A DNA stretch of 64,000 nt from Sphingobacteriales bacterium (GTDB lineage: Bacteria; Bacteroidota; Bacteroidia; Chitinophagales; JADIYW01): the NCBI GenBank assembly GCA_016719635.1, contig JADJYT010000001.1, positions 434,001-498,000 on the forward strand, in the 5' to 3' direction. Shown here in pieces: positions 44,165-53,687 of this stretch. The position numbers and the translations under genes are program-made. A model generated the notes under the pieces. It was not told the DNA's origin. It saw only the letters and a program-made list of their open reading frames with translations, and ran no database searches. How positions within the stretch are numbered: the stretch's first letter is position 1; every line of letters starts with the position of its first letter.

Positions 44165-45988
44165 ATGAGTGTGGTTGTAGATCCATTTAAAGATACCGAT
44201 AAGAAAATCACCAAAGAGCGGATAAAAAACAGCTTACGTCTTTTTGAATTTATAAAACCACACAAGTATTTGTTTTTCAGCGGGTTGATCCTTTTGAGCT
44301 TCTCCAGTGTCACCGTTTTAGCCTTTCCGTATTTTCTGCCGAAACTTGCCGATATCGCCCAGGGCATTCCCATGCATATACTCCAAAAAAAGGATGGCAC
44401 CTTTTTGATTAACTGTTATACCCGATATGACCTTATAAGGCTGCTTTTTATAGTGCTTATCCTGCAAAGCTTTTTGTCCTTCTTCAGGGTGTATATCTTT
44501 GCGCAGGTCAATGAGCGGGTAATCTTTGATATCCGAAGGAAATTATATGACAAGATTATCTGTCTGCCTATTGATTTTTTTGAAAAAAACAGGGTGGGTG
44601 AATTAATCAGCAGAATTTCAACAGACATCATCACCATACAGGAAGCGCTTTCCATCAACCTGGCTGAATTCTTCAGACAGATCATCACCTTTGTAGGGGG
44701 AGTCGCCTTTATCTTCATATTATCTAAAAATCTTACCTTTTTTATATTATATACTTTACCCATACTGATAATATCTGCTGCTGTCTTCGGCAGAATGATC
44801 CGAAATATCGCATACAATACTCAAAAAGCACTGGCAGAATCCAATGTTGTAGTGGAAGAAACCTTTCACAACATTAACATCGTTAAAGCCTACGTTAATG
44901 AATTTTTCGAAAGCAACCGATATGCGAACAAGATCAGCCATGTAAAAGATCTGGCCTTGCGGTCGGCAACCTACCGGGCTGCATTCATCTCCTTCCTGAT
45001 AATGGGTATGTTCGGTGTGCTGGTCTTGATTTTATATAAAGCCAGCGGACAGGTAGAGGAGAAACTGATGACTGTTGGGGAGTTACTGCAATTTATTACA
45101 TTCACCATATTCATCGCCGCATCCCTGGCGGGTATGGGTGAATTGCTGGGAAAGATCATTTCCTCCCTAGGGGCATCCGACAGGCTGATCAGTATCTTAT
45201 CCATAGAGCAGGAAACGACTTCAGCCGAAATAAATTCAAAGAAAGTAAACGGGGTGGTGACTTTTAAGAATGTCCATTTCCAGTATCCTTCCAGACCGGA
45301 CATGGAGGTATTGAACAACATTTCCTTTGAAATAAATAAAGGTGAAAAGATTGCACTGGTTGGAGCATCCGGCGCAGGAAAATCGACCATACTCCAATTG
45401 CTGTTGCGATTTTATCATACCAACAACGGAGAAATACTCATAGACGGTCAAAACATCTATAACTTCGACGTACAGCAACTCCGTGCCAATATCGCACTGG
45501 TTCCGCAGGAAGTGTTGTTGTTTGGCGGCACCATCCGCGAGAACCTGTTATACGGCAAATTAGATGCTACGGAAGAAGAGCTGATATATGCCGCTAAAAA
45601 AGCAAATGCATGGGAATTTATTTCCAAATTCCCGGATGGACTGGAAACCATTGTGGGCGAACGCGGGGTGAAGTTATCCGGCGGACAACGGCAGCGAATT
45701 GCCATTGCCAGAGCAATATTAAAAGATCCGGCCATCTTGCTGTTAGATGAAGCGACCAGTGCTCTGGATGCAGAATCCGAAAAGCTGGTACAGGGCGCAC
45801 TGGATAGTTTAATGGAAGGACGTACCACCATCATAATTGCTCACCGGTTATCTACGATAAGAAATGTAGATAAGATTCTTGTTTTAAATCACGGTATGAT
45901 AGTGGAGGAAGGCAATCACCAGCAGCTTAGCAGGATGGAAGAAGGCTTGTACAGTAATTTGTTAAAACTGCAATATCAGTTAAACTGA
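44165..45988 (+). CDS. ABC exporter, MsbA-like half-transporter
   Basis: The 607-residue protein fuses a six-segment transmembrane domain (about 30-340) with a C-terminal ATPase. Walker A is GASGAGKST, the Q-loop VPQEVLLFGGTIRENLLYG, the signature LSGGQRQRIAIARAIL, Walker B ILLLDEATSALD and the H-loop IIAHRLSTIRNVD. It works as a dimer to export lipids, LPS precursors or drugs. MsbA-like LPS flippases have this layout, but the substrate cannot be read here. Its stop is two bases from the stop of the convergent minus gene. Confidence 0.9.
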   Translation: MSVVVDPFKDTDKKITKERIKNSLRLFEFIKPHKYLFFSGLILLSFSSVTVLAFPYFLPKLADIAQGIPMHILQKKDGTFLINCYTRYDLIRLLFIVLILQSFLSFFRVYIFAQVNERVIFDIRRKLYDKIICLPIDFFEKNRVGELISRISTDIITIQEALSINLAEFFRQIITFVGGVAFIFILSKNLTFFILYTLPILIISAAVFGRMIRNIAYNTQKALAESNVVVEETFHNINIVKAYVNEFFESNRYANKISHVKDLALRSATYRAAFISFLIMGMFGVLVLILYKASGQVEEKLMTVGELLQFITFTIFIAASLAGMGELLGKIISSLGASDRLISILSIEQETTSAEINSKKVNGVVTFKNVHFQYPSRPDMEVLNNISFEINKGEKIALVGASGAGKSTILQLLLRFYHTNNGEILIDGQNIYNFDVQQLRANIALVPQEVLLFGGTIRENLLYGKLDATEEELIYAAKKANAWEFISKFPDGLETIVGERGVKLSGGQRQRIAIARAILKDPAILLLDEATSALDAESEKLVQGALDSLMEGRTTIIIAHRLSTIRNVDKILVLNHGMIVEEGNHQQLSRMEEGLYSNLLKLQYQLN

Positions 45989-45990
45989 CA

Positions 45991-46608
45991 TTACTCAATT
46001 TTGTTGTGCATTAAAATCGCATTGCTGATTTTCAGCCCTATGATATCGCAGGTACCATTCTCAATGACGGCATCCAGCTCCGCATCCAGCTCGCCAATTA
46101 CGGTATTGGTTGTCTTATTGTAACCCGATAATTTCAATTTACCCCTGTTGTTGTGTATGGTGCCGCCGTACATCGCATTGACACCGTCTTTCTTCTTAAT
46201 AAATGCTGTCACCAGAACTTTAGTGCCATTTACAAACGAATAGGAAAAGGGTACTTTTGTCAGCAGTACCAGATCACGGATAGCGATATACACCTCAATC
46301 ATTTTTTCCGGATCATATAATTTTATGATGTAAAACTGATCGTTATTAATCATATTCATACCGCTGTCCATAGCATGATCTATCGGGTACCTGGTGGCAT
46401 CAATTCCTTTAAAATCTCGTCCCATTACATTTCCAAATGCAACAAATTCCTTATTTACGATTTTCTTGAGATAAGTGGAATCAATTGCTTCTTCCACTTC
46501 TATCGGATGTTTGGATAACTTTAGCTGATAACGGTATTTATACAATACCATGAAAAGCAAAAGGAGTAACAGAGGTATAGCTTTGAGAAGTGAACTCTTC
46601 AATTTCAT
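45991..46608 (-). CDS. Membrane-anchored protein of unknown function
   Basis: The 205-residue protein has an N-terminal membrane segment (about 9-24) and a soluble remainder that reads as a beta-rich domain. I do not recognise the family. It is a convergent neighbour of the ABC exporter, and its start is 61 bases downstream of the FAD-oxidase gene, on the same strand. Confidence 0.6.
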   Translation of the reverse strand: MKLKSSLLKAIPLLLLLLFMVLYKYRYQLKLSKHPIEVEEAIDSTYLKKIVNKEFVAFGNVMGRDFKGIDATRYPIDHAMDSGMNMINNDQFYIIKLYDPEKMIEVYIAIRDLVLLTKVPFSYSFVNGTKVLVTAFIKKKDGVNAMYGGTIHNNRGKLKLSGYNKTTNTVIGELDAELDAVIENGTCDIIGLKISNAILMHNKIE

Positions 46609-46669
46609 CCCTTAAAGGTAATTTAAAATTTATACTTATTTAAATCCAGCAAAAATAATGGATTGATAT

Positions 46670-47719
46670 TCAAACTGCAAAGCGATTGACAGAAATTTCA
46701 GGTAAAATATGAACATTACCCGCCAAATACTGCACAAAATGATTCGCAAAATAAGGTGACAGTGATACCCCTTTCGTCCCTAACCCATTAAAAATATACA
46801 CATTATTGAAAATCGGGTGCCTTCCAATAACTGGTCTTCTATCCCTGATGGTGGGACGAACAGCCGCCTTTTCATCGATAATCGTATATTCACATTTAAT
46901 CATCCTGTTTAATTTACCGATCAGCTCGGTTCTGCCTGTTTCCGTTACCTTATCAGAAAGATCGTCCCAGCTAAATGTAGACCCAACATTATAGATATCG
47001 TTTCCTTTTGGTATTATAAATACGTTCTTGTTTAAAATTTCTTTTTGATTCAGTTTATCTGACCGGATAATCAGATGTTCCCCTTTGGCTACTGTAAACG
47101 GGATAAAATCAAACCAGGGATTGAGTGATGCTTTATATCCTTCACAAAAGATGATATTCTCTGCCACAATTTCCTTATAGCTGATTAAATTATCTGTTTT
47201 CAGCAGATTCTGGTCAAAATTTTCTTCCAGAAGCAGGTGGTTTTTTTTCAGCATATTCCGGAATGATTTTACAAACAGAGGGACATCCATCCAGCATGCC
47301 TGGTGAATGATTCCAGCCTGAAAGGGTGCATGAAGGGTTTCGTCATTAATTTCAGTAATAGTACCCATATAGCCAGTATATTCAGGATTTGACTGTTTCG
47401 ATTCCCATATCCTGATATCATCCGGTGAGGAAAAAAACTTAATAATTTCCATTTCGAAGAAAAAACGGGCATTTAACTCCTTTTCTAGTTCCCTGTAAGT
47501 TGATTTCGCAAATGGCAGCAAATCATCTATCATCCATGATTTCACCATCCTTCTTCCCGTAATGGGATTAATTACCCCCGCCGCTATATTAGAGGAAGAA
47601 TGGAGGTTGAGTTCATCAATGACTAAAATATTTTTTTTCTGACGCAACAGAAAATAGGCCACCATACTGCCTGCAATCCCCTGCCCTATTATGATATAAT
47701 CGACTTTAGATGGTGTCAT
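46670..47719 (-). CDS. FAD-dependent oxidoreductase, MnmC oxidase-like
   Basis: The 349-residue DAO-family protein starts with the FAD motif IIGQGIAGSMVAYFLL and continues with SSNIAAGVINPITGRRMVKSW. That sequence resembles the oxidase domain of MnmC. It also ends with GLGTKGVSLSPYFANHF. The gene overlaps mnmD by 4 bases, in the order methyltransferase then oxidase, the same as the domains in bifunctional MnmC. It probably oxidises cmnm5s2U34 in tRNA to nm5s2U, handing it to MnmD; this is inference from position and family. Confidence 0.75.
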   Translation of the reverse strand: MTPSKVDYIIIGQGIAGSMVAYFLLRQKKNILVIDELNLHSSSNIAAGVINPITGRRMVKSWMIDDLLPFAKSTYRELEKELNARFFFEMEIIKFFSSPDDIRIWESKQSNPEYTGYMGTITEINDETLHAPFQAGIIHQACWMDVPLFVKSFRNMLKKNHLLLEENFDQNLLKTDNLISYKEIVAENIIFCEGYKASLNPWFDFIPFTVAKGEHLIIRSDKLNQKEILNKNVFIIPKGNDIYNVGSTFSWDDLSDKVTETGRTELIGKLNRMIKCEYTIIDEKAAVRPTIRDRRPVIGRHPIFNNVYIFNGLGTKGVSLSPYFANHFVQYLAGNVHILPEISVNRFAV

Positions 47720-48393
47720 ATAATTTTGATTGCTCTGGTCATTTCACGTTTACCAACAGGCCCCGGAAGTGGCTCTACTTTGAATCCGGCGCTTTTCATT
47801 GTTCGTTTCACCTCTCCTTTTGCGCAATATGTCACTAATATTCCGCCTGGTTTCAACGCCGCATACATACTGTCGAATACAGACTTTGTCCATAATTCAG
47901 GTTGAGCCGAAGGTGCAAATGCATCAAAATAAATTAAATCGAACTGATTCGAAAAATCTATGTCTTCTATATTCATTTTACATTTCCTGAGTGCAAAACC
48001 AGGGGATAACTCCATTTCCATTTCCCAATCAGATGTATAAATAGTTTTAAAAAGCAATTCACCGGTACTATTCTGAAGTATCGTCCCGTAATTCAGCTGA
48101 GCGTACAATGCAAGCTCTAAGGGATATCTTTCAATAGCGGTATAGCTTATTCGAAGTTGGTAATCTTGAGCTTCTATGGCAGTCAACAAAGCGTTTAATC
48201 CGGTACCGAATCCTATTTCCAATATGGATATGGATTTAGAAATATCCGCTTTCATTTTATGCAGTAATCCGGCCTGGATGAACACATGCTGCGACTCCTG
48301 CAAGGCGCCGTGAATGGAGTGGTAATGCTCATCGAATTCAATACTGTACAGCGAAGCGCTTCCGTCTTTTGTAATAACCAGTTCTGGTTTCAT
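47716..48393 (-). CDS. mnmD: tRNA (mnm5s2U34)-methyltransferase MnmD
   Basis: The 225-residue protein matches the methyltransferase part of MnmC: FVQAGL-like FIQAGLLHKMK, ILEIGFGTGLNALLTA (SAM motif), IYFDAFAPSAQPELWTKSVF and GPVGKREMTRA. It methylates aminomethyl-2-thiouridine at wobble position 34 of tRNA. It stands as its own gene, followed by an overlapping oxidase, unlike the fused E. coli enzyme. Its start overlaps the final stop codon of the S8 peptidase gene end at 48393. Confidence 0.88.
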   Translation of the reverse strand: MKPELVITKDGSASLYSIEFDEHYHSIHGALQESQHVFIQAGLLHKMKADISKSISILEIGFGTGLNALLTAIEAQDYQLRISYTAIERYPLELALYAQLNYGTILQNSTGELLFKTIYTSDWEMEMELSPGFALRKCKMNIEDIDFSNQFDLIYFDAFAPSAQPELWTKSVFDSMYAALKPGGILVTYCAKGEVKRTMKSAGFKVEPLPGPVGKREMTRAIKII

Positions 48394-50537
48394 TACTGTT
48401 TCAGCAATTTCGAGTAATAATTAAGTTCCCCTGTCTGTATCTGCAGAAAATAAGGCCCGCTGCTCCATTTTGCGAAATCTTTTATCCCCAGCGGATTGGG
48501 GCCGTTGGCCAAAAGCATTTTGGCAGAAAACTGCAGCTGGCCGGAAACATTGAAGATGTTTACTACAGAATGCAGCTGAACTTTATTTTTAAAGTCCACC
48601 ACAATATCCTCTCCGGAAATATAAGCTTTTACATAAGAGGTATTCTGTAAAACCCCGACATTGGCAGAGAAATATACAGAGTCTATCAGGCTATAATTTA
48701 CGGTATTGTTGTATTCGATCATTTTTATTCTGTAATAAAATACGCCAACCGTTGCATTCAATTCATGGAGGAAGTTATACAATGTAGTATTACTTGAAAT
48801 GACGCCTGCCGGAACGGTATCAATATCGATGAATGTAATCCCGTCAAAAGAATACTGCACTACAAAATCTTTGCTGTTGATTTCTTTGGATGTTTTCCAT
48901 TCAAGGTATACATCGTCATTAATCTTTTGTGCTGCAAAATCAATCAGGTTGATATTCTTGATGGCATCTGCATCTTCTTTGGTGCTTATCAGGTAAAACT
49001 CCCCCAGCGTGTCTGTATTTAGCTCCACATAATCCCCCCCCAGATATGGGTAAAACTGAATATCGTCCGGGGTATAATATTTATAATAAGCCCTGACATG
49101 ATTGTCCACAACATCCAAATTGGTATTGAGGCCGACGTATCTCAACAAACCTATATCTCCCATACGATTGATGGAATCTTCCGCTAAAGCAAAACCGGTG
49201 TATTCATCATTCAAAACATACAGGCGAAGCTTATAATTCCCCGCCACCTGATTTTGCGGTTTAATCACCCAGTTGCGCGGCAGAATGTTTTTATTGTTAA
49301 AGTCCTTATGTTTGGTACTGCTGGCTTCATAGCCCAAAGCTATATTTCCGAGCACTTTACCATCATCATACAGATCCGCCACTAATTTACCATTCCTGAA
49401 GAAGGAAATCCAGCCGTTCCCTGTCGAAACCTGTGAAACATAGGCAGAATCTTTTGATGCGATATCCTGATAATCACTAACTATGTGAATATCATCAATT
49501 CCCAACCCTTCAGTGACCGAAAAATTATCAGACAGTAAATGAATCCTGTATATAAAGCTGCTGCTGTCATTCAGTAAATTTAATGGAACAGTTGTATTTG
49601 CCGTTTGCCACGGAAAAATAATATTATCCCAATAAGGTTTGTTATGCGTTCCGTTGTACCAGTTCAAGCCACAATTGTAACAACCCAGGCGATTCCAGGT
49701 ATTACCATCCGTGGAATATTCCACATAAGCAGAATCAGATTCCGCCTGCATCACCGATATAAAATGGAAGGAAATCAACGGGTCAGATGTAAAGCCTGTA
49801 AAATCCAGACAGCCCAGGTAGAGGTATGAGTTTTCATTAAAGTTATATCCTTTATTAATACCGGTTGTCCATGCCTTATTATCCTGCGCGGCATTACTCA
49901 TGTTAAATTTGACAGGAGAAGCCCATACCCATGAGTTGTTTATACCATCAGAGAACAGATTTCCGTTATTGGACTCAAAATCATTGTAATAAGGAAACTC
50001 ATGAATAGTAGGCATCACGAAAATTTTAGCAAAATTAATGGAATCATTTTGTTTATACCTGTCGCCGGGATTCGATGTCCATACTTTCAAAGAATACGAT
50101 CCAGGTGTACTGTAACTAAACAACGTATTAAATACATAGGTTGCCGTATCATTGGAATTGATGGGTCCTGCAATGACTTCACTGACCGTCGGATTATTGC
50201 CTACCTTATAAAAAACGGGAAGATTGTTTATTACCTGTCCGGAGTTGTTCTTTATCCTGACCGTAATTGGTTGTCCTGTAAGATTCTTTGTACAATTTAT
50301 CTTTCGGACAGACAGGTCAATCATAGCGACATCCTTTCCGGCAACATACAAATTAAAATCATCAAAAGAATAACCTCCGTCCGTAAAAGGTGTAGTGCCG
50401 GATTTTATGGCAGATTGTACAATTTTCAATTGGGTGGAAGCCGAAAATCTCTGATTGTGCTCCAATTTTAATTTTTGATATAAATTTAATTCTTTTACCT
50501 GCTTATATACTGATGGATTTTCTCTGTTTGCGTACAA
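48393..50537 (-). CDS. S8 peptidase T9SS protein, C-terminal fragment
   Basis: This 714-residue open frame is the downstream part of a gene at 48393-53637. It continues a beta-sandwich (fibronectin-like) region with SIDYYTDGN-type text (YVEYSTDGNTWNRLGCYNC) and a C-terminal T9SS type A-like tail: VVDFKNKVQLHSVVNIFNVS, GIKDFAKWSSGPYFLQIQTG and ending YYSKLLKQ. It has no independent start. The upstream frame is broken near 50.6-50.7 kb. Confidence 0.8.
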   Translation of the reverse strand: MYANRENPSVYKQVKELNLYQKLKLEHNQRFSASTQLKIVQSAIKSGTTPFTDGGYSFDDFNLYVAGKDVAMIDLSVRKINCTKNLTGQPITVRIKNNSGQVINNLPVFYKVGNNPTVSEVIAGPINSNDTATYVFNTLFSYSTPGSYSLKVWTSNPGDRYKQNDSINFAKIFVMPTIHEFPYYNDFESNNGNLFSDGINNSWVWASPVKFNMSNAAQDNKAWTTGINKGYNFNENSYLYLGCLDFTGFTSDPLISFHFISVMQAESDSAYVEYSTDGNTWNRLGCYNCGLNWYNGTHNKPYWDNIIFPWQTANTTVPLNLLNDSSSFIYRIHLLSDNFSVTEGLGIDDIHIVSDYQDIASKDSAYVSQVSTGNGWISFFRNGKLVADLYDDGKVLGNIALGYEASSTKHKDFNNKNILPRNWVIKPQNQVAGNYKLRLYVLNDEYTGFALAEDSINRMGDIGLLRYVGLNTNLDVVDNHVRAYYKYYTPDDIQFYPYLGGDYVELNTDTLGEFYLISTKEDADAIKNINLIDFAAQKINDDVYLEWKTSKEINSKDFVVQYSFDGITFIDIDTVPAGVISSNTTLYNFLHELNATVGVFYYRIKMIEYNNTVNYSLIDSVYFSANVGVLQNTSYVKAYISGEDIVVDFKNKVQLHSVVNIFNVSGQLQFSAKMLLANGPNPLGIKDFAKWSSGPYFLQIQTGELNYYSKLLKQ

Positions 50538-50965
50538 ATCATATAAAAATACCCAAGGCTTGGTATCATCACCTCTAACATAGACTGAGTCATTGGCATC
50601 TGACTCATTACGGCTCGTGTAATTGAAATCCAGAAAAATAATGGAATCAATATAATTGGATAGATAGTAATTAAAAAAATCAATTCGTTTCTTTTGGAAG
50701 GTGCCACACCAATGTAATTATCCAACGATACAGCCCTGTTGCCGGCTTTTGCAAATAAATTCCCTTCATCCGAACGAAACCTTCCGCCAACTTCGGGTGT
50801 ATAATCCGCATATTCCAATCCGTTTATTCCATAAGCAGTATAGGACAATGTCGTATTGCTTGTTTCAAAAGATTCAAAAAAAGGAAGATTCAGCGGAGGA
50901 TTAGGTATATGTCTCAAAGAGTAAATCAAGCGTATCATTTTGAACGTGTTATTATCCTCCTGCAA
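50495..50965 (-). CDS. S8 peptidase fragment (frame-broken)
   Basis: This 156-residue frame carries the middle of the peptidase gene: LNLPFFESFETSNTTLSYTA and ADYTPEVGGRFRSDEG. After about residue 95 it drifts out of frame near 50.68 kb; the true text there continues as FFNYYLSNYIDSIIFLDFN in another frame and joins the 48393-50537 fragment. Confidence 0.55.
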   Translation of the reverse strand: MQEDNNTFKMIRLIYSLRHIPNPPLNLPFFESFETSNTTLSYTAYGINGLEYADYTPEVGGRFRSDEGNLFAKAGNRAVSLDNYIGVAPSKRNELIFLITIYPIILIPLFFWISITRAVMSQMPMTQSMLEVMIPSLGYFYMICTQTEKIHQYISR

Positions 50966-51090
50966 GACTGGTCCATGCCTTAATGGAATAAATTCCTATT
51001 GCACTCAGATCCTCACTTACATTAAACTAAATTATGGAGGTATCACCTGCTGTTAATGCATTTGTAAGAACGGCATTCCGCACAGTACCA

Positions 51091-51396
51091 TTATTTATCT
51101 ATGTAATAAACTGTCATGGAATTCTGTGTAGCAGTTCCATAATTTTTTATAATGAAAGATAGTTTTTGAGTGGTTGACAACGCTGAAGAGGTGAATTTTC
51201 TTCCAATCCCCGGTTTATACATGGCAAATACACCTACATCGTTTAAGGTACTGCAAACATTTGGAATCGGCGTAAATGGTTTTCCTAGACTATGATTGCC
51301 TTCAAATCCATTTTTAATGGTGGAAATGGAATACAAGTACAATTTCCCGTTTGTCAAATTATTTATCGTATACGTCAGCAAATTGGTTTGTCCCAC
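51091..51396 (-). CDS. S8 peptidase fragment (frame-broken)
   Basis: This 101-residue frame carries part of a fibronectin type III-like region. Its frame is open upstream of 51396 as well, with ISWPAVTGATGYKVYLFTDS. The text breaks near 51.09 kb, where the true frame continues NNGTVRNAVLTNALTAGDT. It is not a gene of its own. Confidence 0.5.
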   Translation of the reverse strand: MGQTNLLTYTINNLTNGKLYLYSISTIKNGFEGNHSLGKPFTPIPNVCSTLNDVGVFAMYKPGIGRKFTSSALSTTQKLSFIIKNYGTATQNSMTVYYIDK

Positions 51397-51614
51397 TAAC
51401 GTCCAGGCACTGTCTGTAAATAAATATACTTTATAGCCTGTAGCACCCGTAACTGCCGGCCAACTTATCTTAATCGTCCTGTCACATACTGTATGGCCAA
51501 TTAACGGGTAAAATATTTGAGAGCCAATTGTAAAATAGAAGCCGATGAATCGATATTTTGTCCGGATATAATTTTTATTAAACAGTCTTCACTGAGCAAA
51601 GAGGAAATGTCCAT

Positions 51615-52874
51615 TTATAAGTTTGACTGGAAAATTGATAATTGTTTGCAACACTCTGCCATATCTCCGCTGTCTGACGAAAATTGAATTTTACACAATG
51701 AATCTATGCCGTTTCTGATCCATTTAATAACTGAAGAGGAACCTGCATCCAGGAATTCACCGCCATTGGGATGAGTGATTTCAATCTCTCTCTTTTGGAA
51801 AGCATACGTAACCGAATAATCCTGGGGCCCAAACGGAACATTACTTCCTTTCACAACAATCTGATAGGTGCCTGCCTGCGGAAAACTAACCGTAACCTGT
51901 TCAATGTTATTCAAATTATCAACACCTCTGGTTGCTGTATTCTTATACTGCATAGGATTCAATAGCCATGGCAGCACCGTATCACCTGCAGGTGTTACAA
52001 GCTTCAAATCGAGATCATTCACTAACGCCTTAGAGGCAATTGGGCTGCCCTCTTTATCTGTCCAATCTGCAGTCACATTCAAATTCAACATTCCGGAAGG
52101 AACAACGATGTCATGAGTTTTAAAAACACCTTGACTGACATTATCTTCAAAAAACTGATTATTATCCAGTGATACAATAGCCTTTAAAATATTTGGAATT
52201 CCAAATCCGAAGATATAATCAGGTCCCGGGTTCCCTAAATCTCTGGCTGTATTGCAGAGCAACGCCTTGACCAGCGAAGCGTTTGGAAAAGCGCCGAATT
52301 GCTGCCTGTACTTTTGGTGAATCAATGCTGCCAGGCCTGCCACCTGAGGTGCCGCAAAAGAAGAACCGTATGCAATGGCAGGGATGGCATTGTTTGGGCC
52401 AACGGTCCCGACTTGAAATCCTTTTGCCACCAATTCCGGTTTCAACCGACCATCAGCGGTAGGCCCTCTCCCGCTGTTCTCAATGATTCGTTCATTGGGA
52501 AACAACCACCCGACCGTGATGGAGTTTTTACATCCCTGGAATCCAATATCTACAGAACTGAAGGTATCCGTCACCACACAACCGACAGCCGTATTTCCCA
52601 CGGCTACAATCGGCAATAATGTAGGATGCTGATTAGCCGCCTTATCCAGATCCGATGCTTCCGGAATATACAATCCGGATTCGTAGCAATTCGTTGGAGC
52701 AAAGTTGTAAGAGTGGTTGGATATGTCAACGGCATACGTCGATTTTCCATCAGCAACTTCCTTCACTATATCATTTGCCACATCCCAATAAAACAAATTA
52801 GATCTTGGTGCAATGGAATAGCGCTGAAAATAATTACCTTCCGCACCTAAAACCCCGGCCACATAAGGTAGCAT
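51615..52874 (-). CDS. S8 family peptidase, catalytic and P-domain part
   Basis: This 419-residue frame holds most of the peptidase domain: after AGVLGAEGN the catalytic Ser in AIAYGSSFAAPQVAGLAALI, preceded by SGRGPTADGRLKPELVAKG, and a proprotein-like beta region with YQIVVKGSNVPFGPQDYSVT. It then enters EIEITHPNGGEFLDAGSSS, an Ig-like start, before the frame breaks near 51.67 kb. Enzymes of this kind are secreted by T9SS. Confidence 0.85.
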   Translation of the reverse strand: MLPYVAGVLGAEGNYFQRYSIAPRSNLFYWDVANDIVKEVADGKSTYAVDISNHSYNFAPTNCYESGLYIPEASDLDKAANQHPTLLPIVAVGNTAVGCVVTDTFSSVDIGFQGCKNSITVGWLFPNERIIENSGRGPTADGRLKPELVAKGFQVGTVGPNNAIPAIAYGSSFAAPQVAGLAALIHQKYRQQFGAFPNASLVKALLCNTARDLGNPGPDYIFGFGIPNILKAIVSLDNNQFFEDNVSQGVFKTHDIVVPSGMLNLNVTADWTDKEGSPIASKALVNDLDLKLVTPAGDTVLPWLLNPMQYKNTATRGVDNLNNIEQVTVSFPQAGTYQIVVKGSNVPFGPQDYSVTYAFQKREIEITHPNGGEFLDAGSSSVIKWIRNGIDSLCKIQFSSDSGDMAECCKQLSIFQSNL

Positions 52875-53637
52875 GCATTGTTGCTGACAAAAAGCTGTAT
52901 TTCTTATCTACCACATAATTCCTGTAGGGCGGCAATTCAAAGTTAGTACCTACTGTACCTTCATCCCAAACACCAACATTCACTCCATTCCCTTTCAGGT
53001 TGAAATTATAGGGTTGAGGTTCCTGTATCTGATTCACCCCCATCATCAGACCGCCTTCGTAATAGAGCATATTTTTCTTTTCATAATAGCGGCCAATAAA
53101 ACTGACAAAAGGAAATTCTGACAACTGATTTAGTTGTCTCTTGTTTACATACGCAGAAAAATGGTTATTTTTTTCATCGTATTCCGAAATACTGAAACCG
53201 GCCTTTTGTGCCGCTGCCTCGAGAGCCTGCCTGTTTACAGCCGGAGCTACCATAACAGTTACCGGATTCACCTCTGTTCCGGATTCTTTCAATGATAATT
53301 GAATCTTGGACTCCGGTGAAATATACCCTATCCTTTCAAAAACAGCATTTTGAAATATGGCTGCTGTATTTTCACTGTTCATCGAAACCAGATAATAGCC
53401 GTCTCCCAGATACGACTGTATCTCCATGTTATTTTGTATCAGGTATTCCGGGGAATTGAATGTAGGTAATACAACGAGGAAATCCCTGTTATCATATCTG
53501 AATGCATCGTAGTTGTGTTTTGACAGCGTATTATTGAGTCCGGCAGGGTTAATATCAATAAGCTGAAAGTTGATTTTTGAAAATAACTGTACACTGATTG
53601 CAATAAAAAACAGCAACAAAGGGAAACGCTTTGTCAT
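52834..53637 (-). CDS. S8 family peptidase, N-terminal part
   Basis: The start ATG at 53637 opens a signal peptide (MTKRFPLLLFFIAISVQLFS), followed by a propeptide-like region and the first part of the S8 domain with the catalytic Asp in GVNVGVWDEGTVG. The His that should follow (MHATYVAGVLG in the repaired frame) is reached only after an extra T at about 52868-52869. The complete gene, 48393-53637, would encode about 1,745 residues and end in the T9SS tail. Confidence 0.82.
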   Translation of the reverse strand: MTKRFPLLLFFIAISVQLFSKINFQLIDINPAGLNNTLSKHNYDAFRYDNRDFLVVLPTFNSPEYLIQNNMEIQSYLGDGYYLVSMNSENTAAIFQNAVFERIGYISPESKIQLSLKESGTEVNPVTVMVAPAVNRQALEAAAQKAGFSISEYDEKNNHFSAYVNKRQLNQLSEFPFVSFIGRYYEKKNMLYYEGGLMMGVNQIQEPQPYNFNLKGNGVNVGVWDEGTVGTNFELPPYRNYVVDKKYSFLSATMHATLCGRGFRCGR

Positions 53638-53687
53638 AGAGTATAAGATTTAGTATAAATATAGGATTTTTTGTTCTGAAAAGCCAA

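Noticed and set aside
44165..46608. ABC exporter and the minus-strand membrane protein as one system
   Set aside because: They converge with stops two bases apart and share no operon; adjacency alone is not enough.
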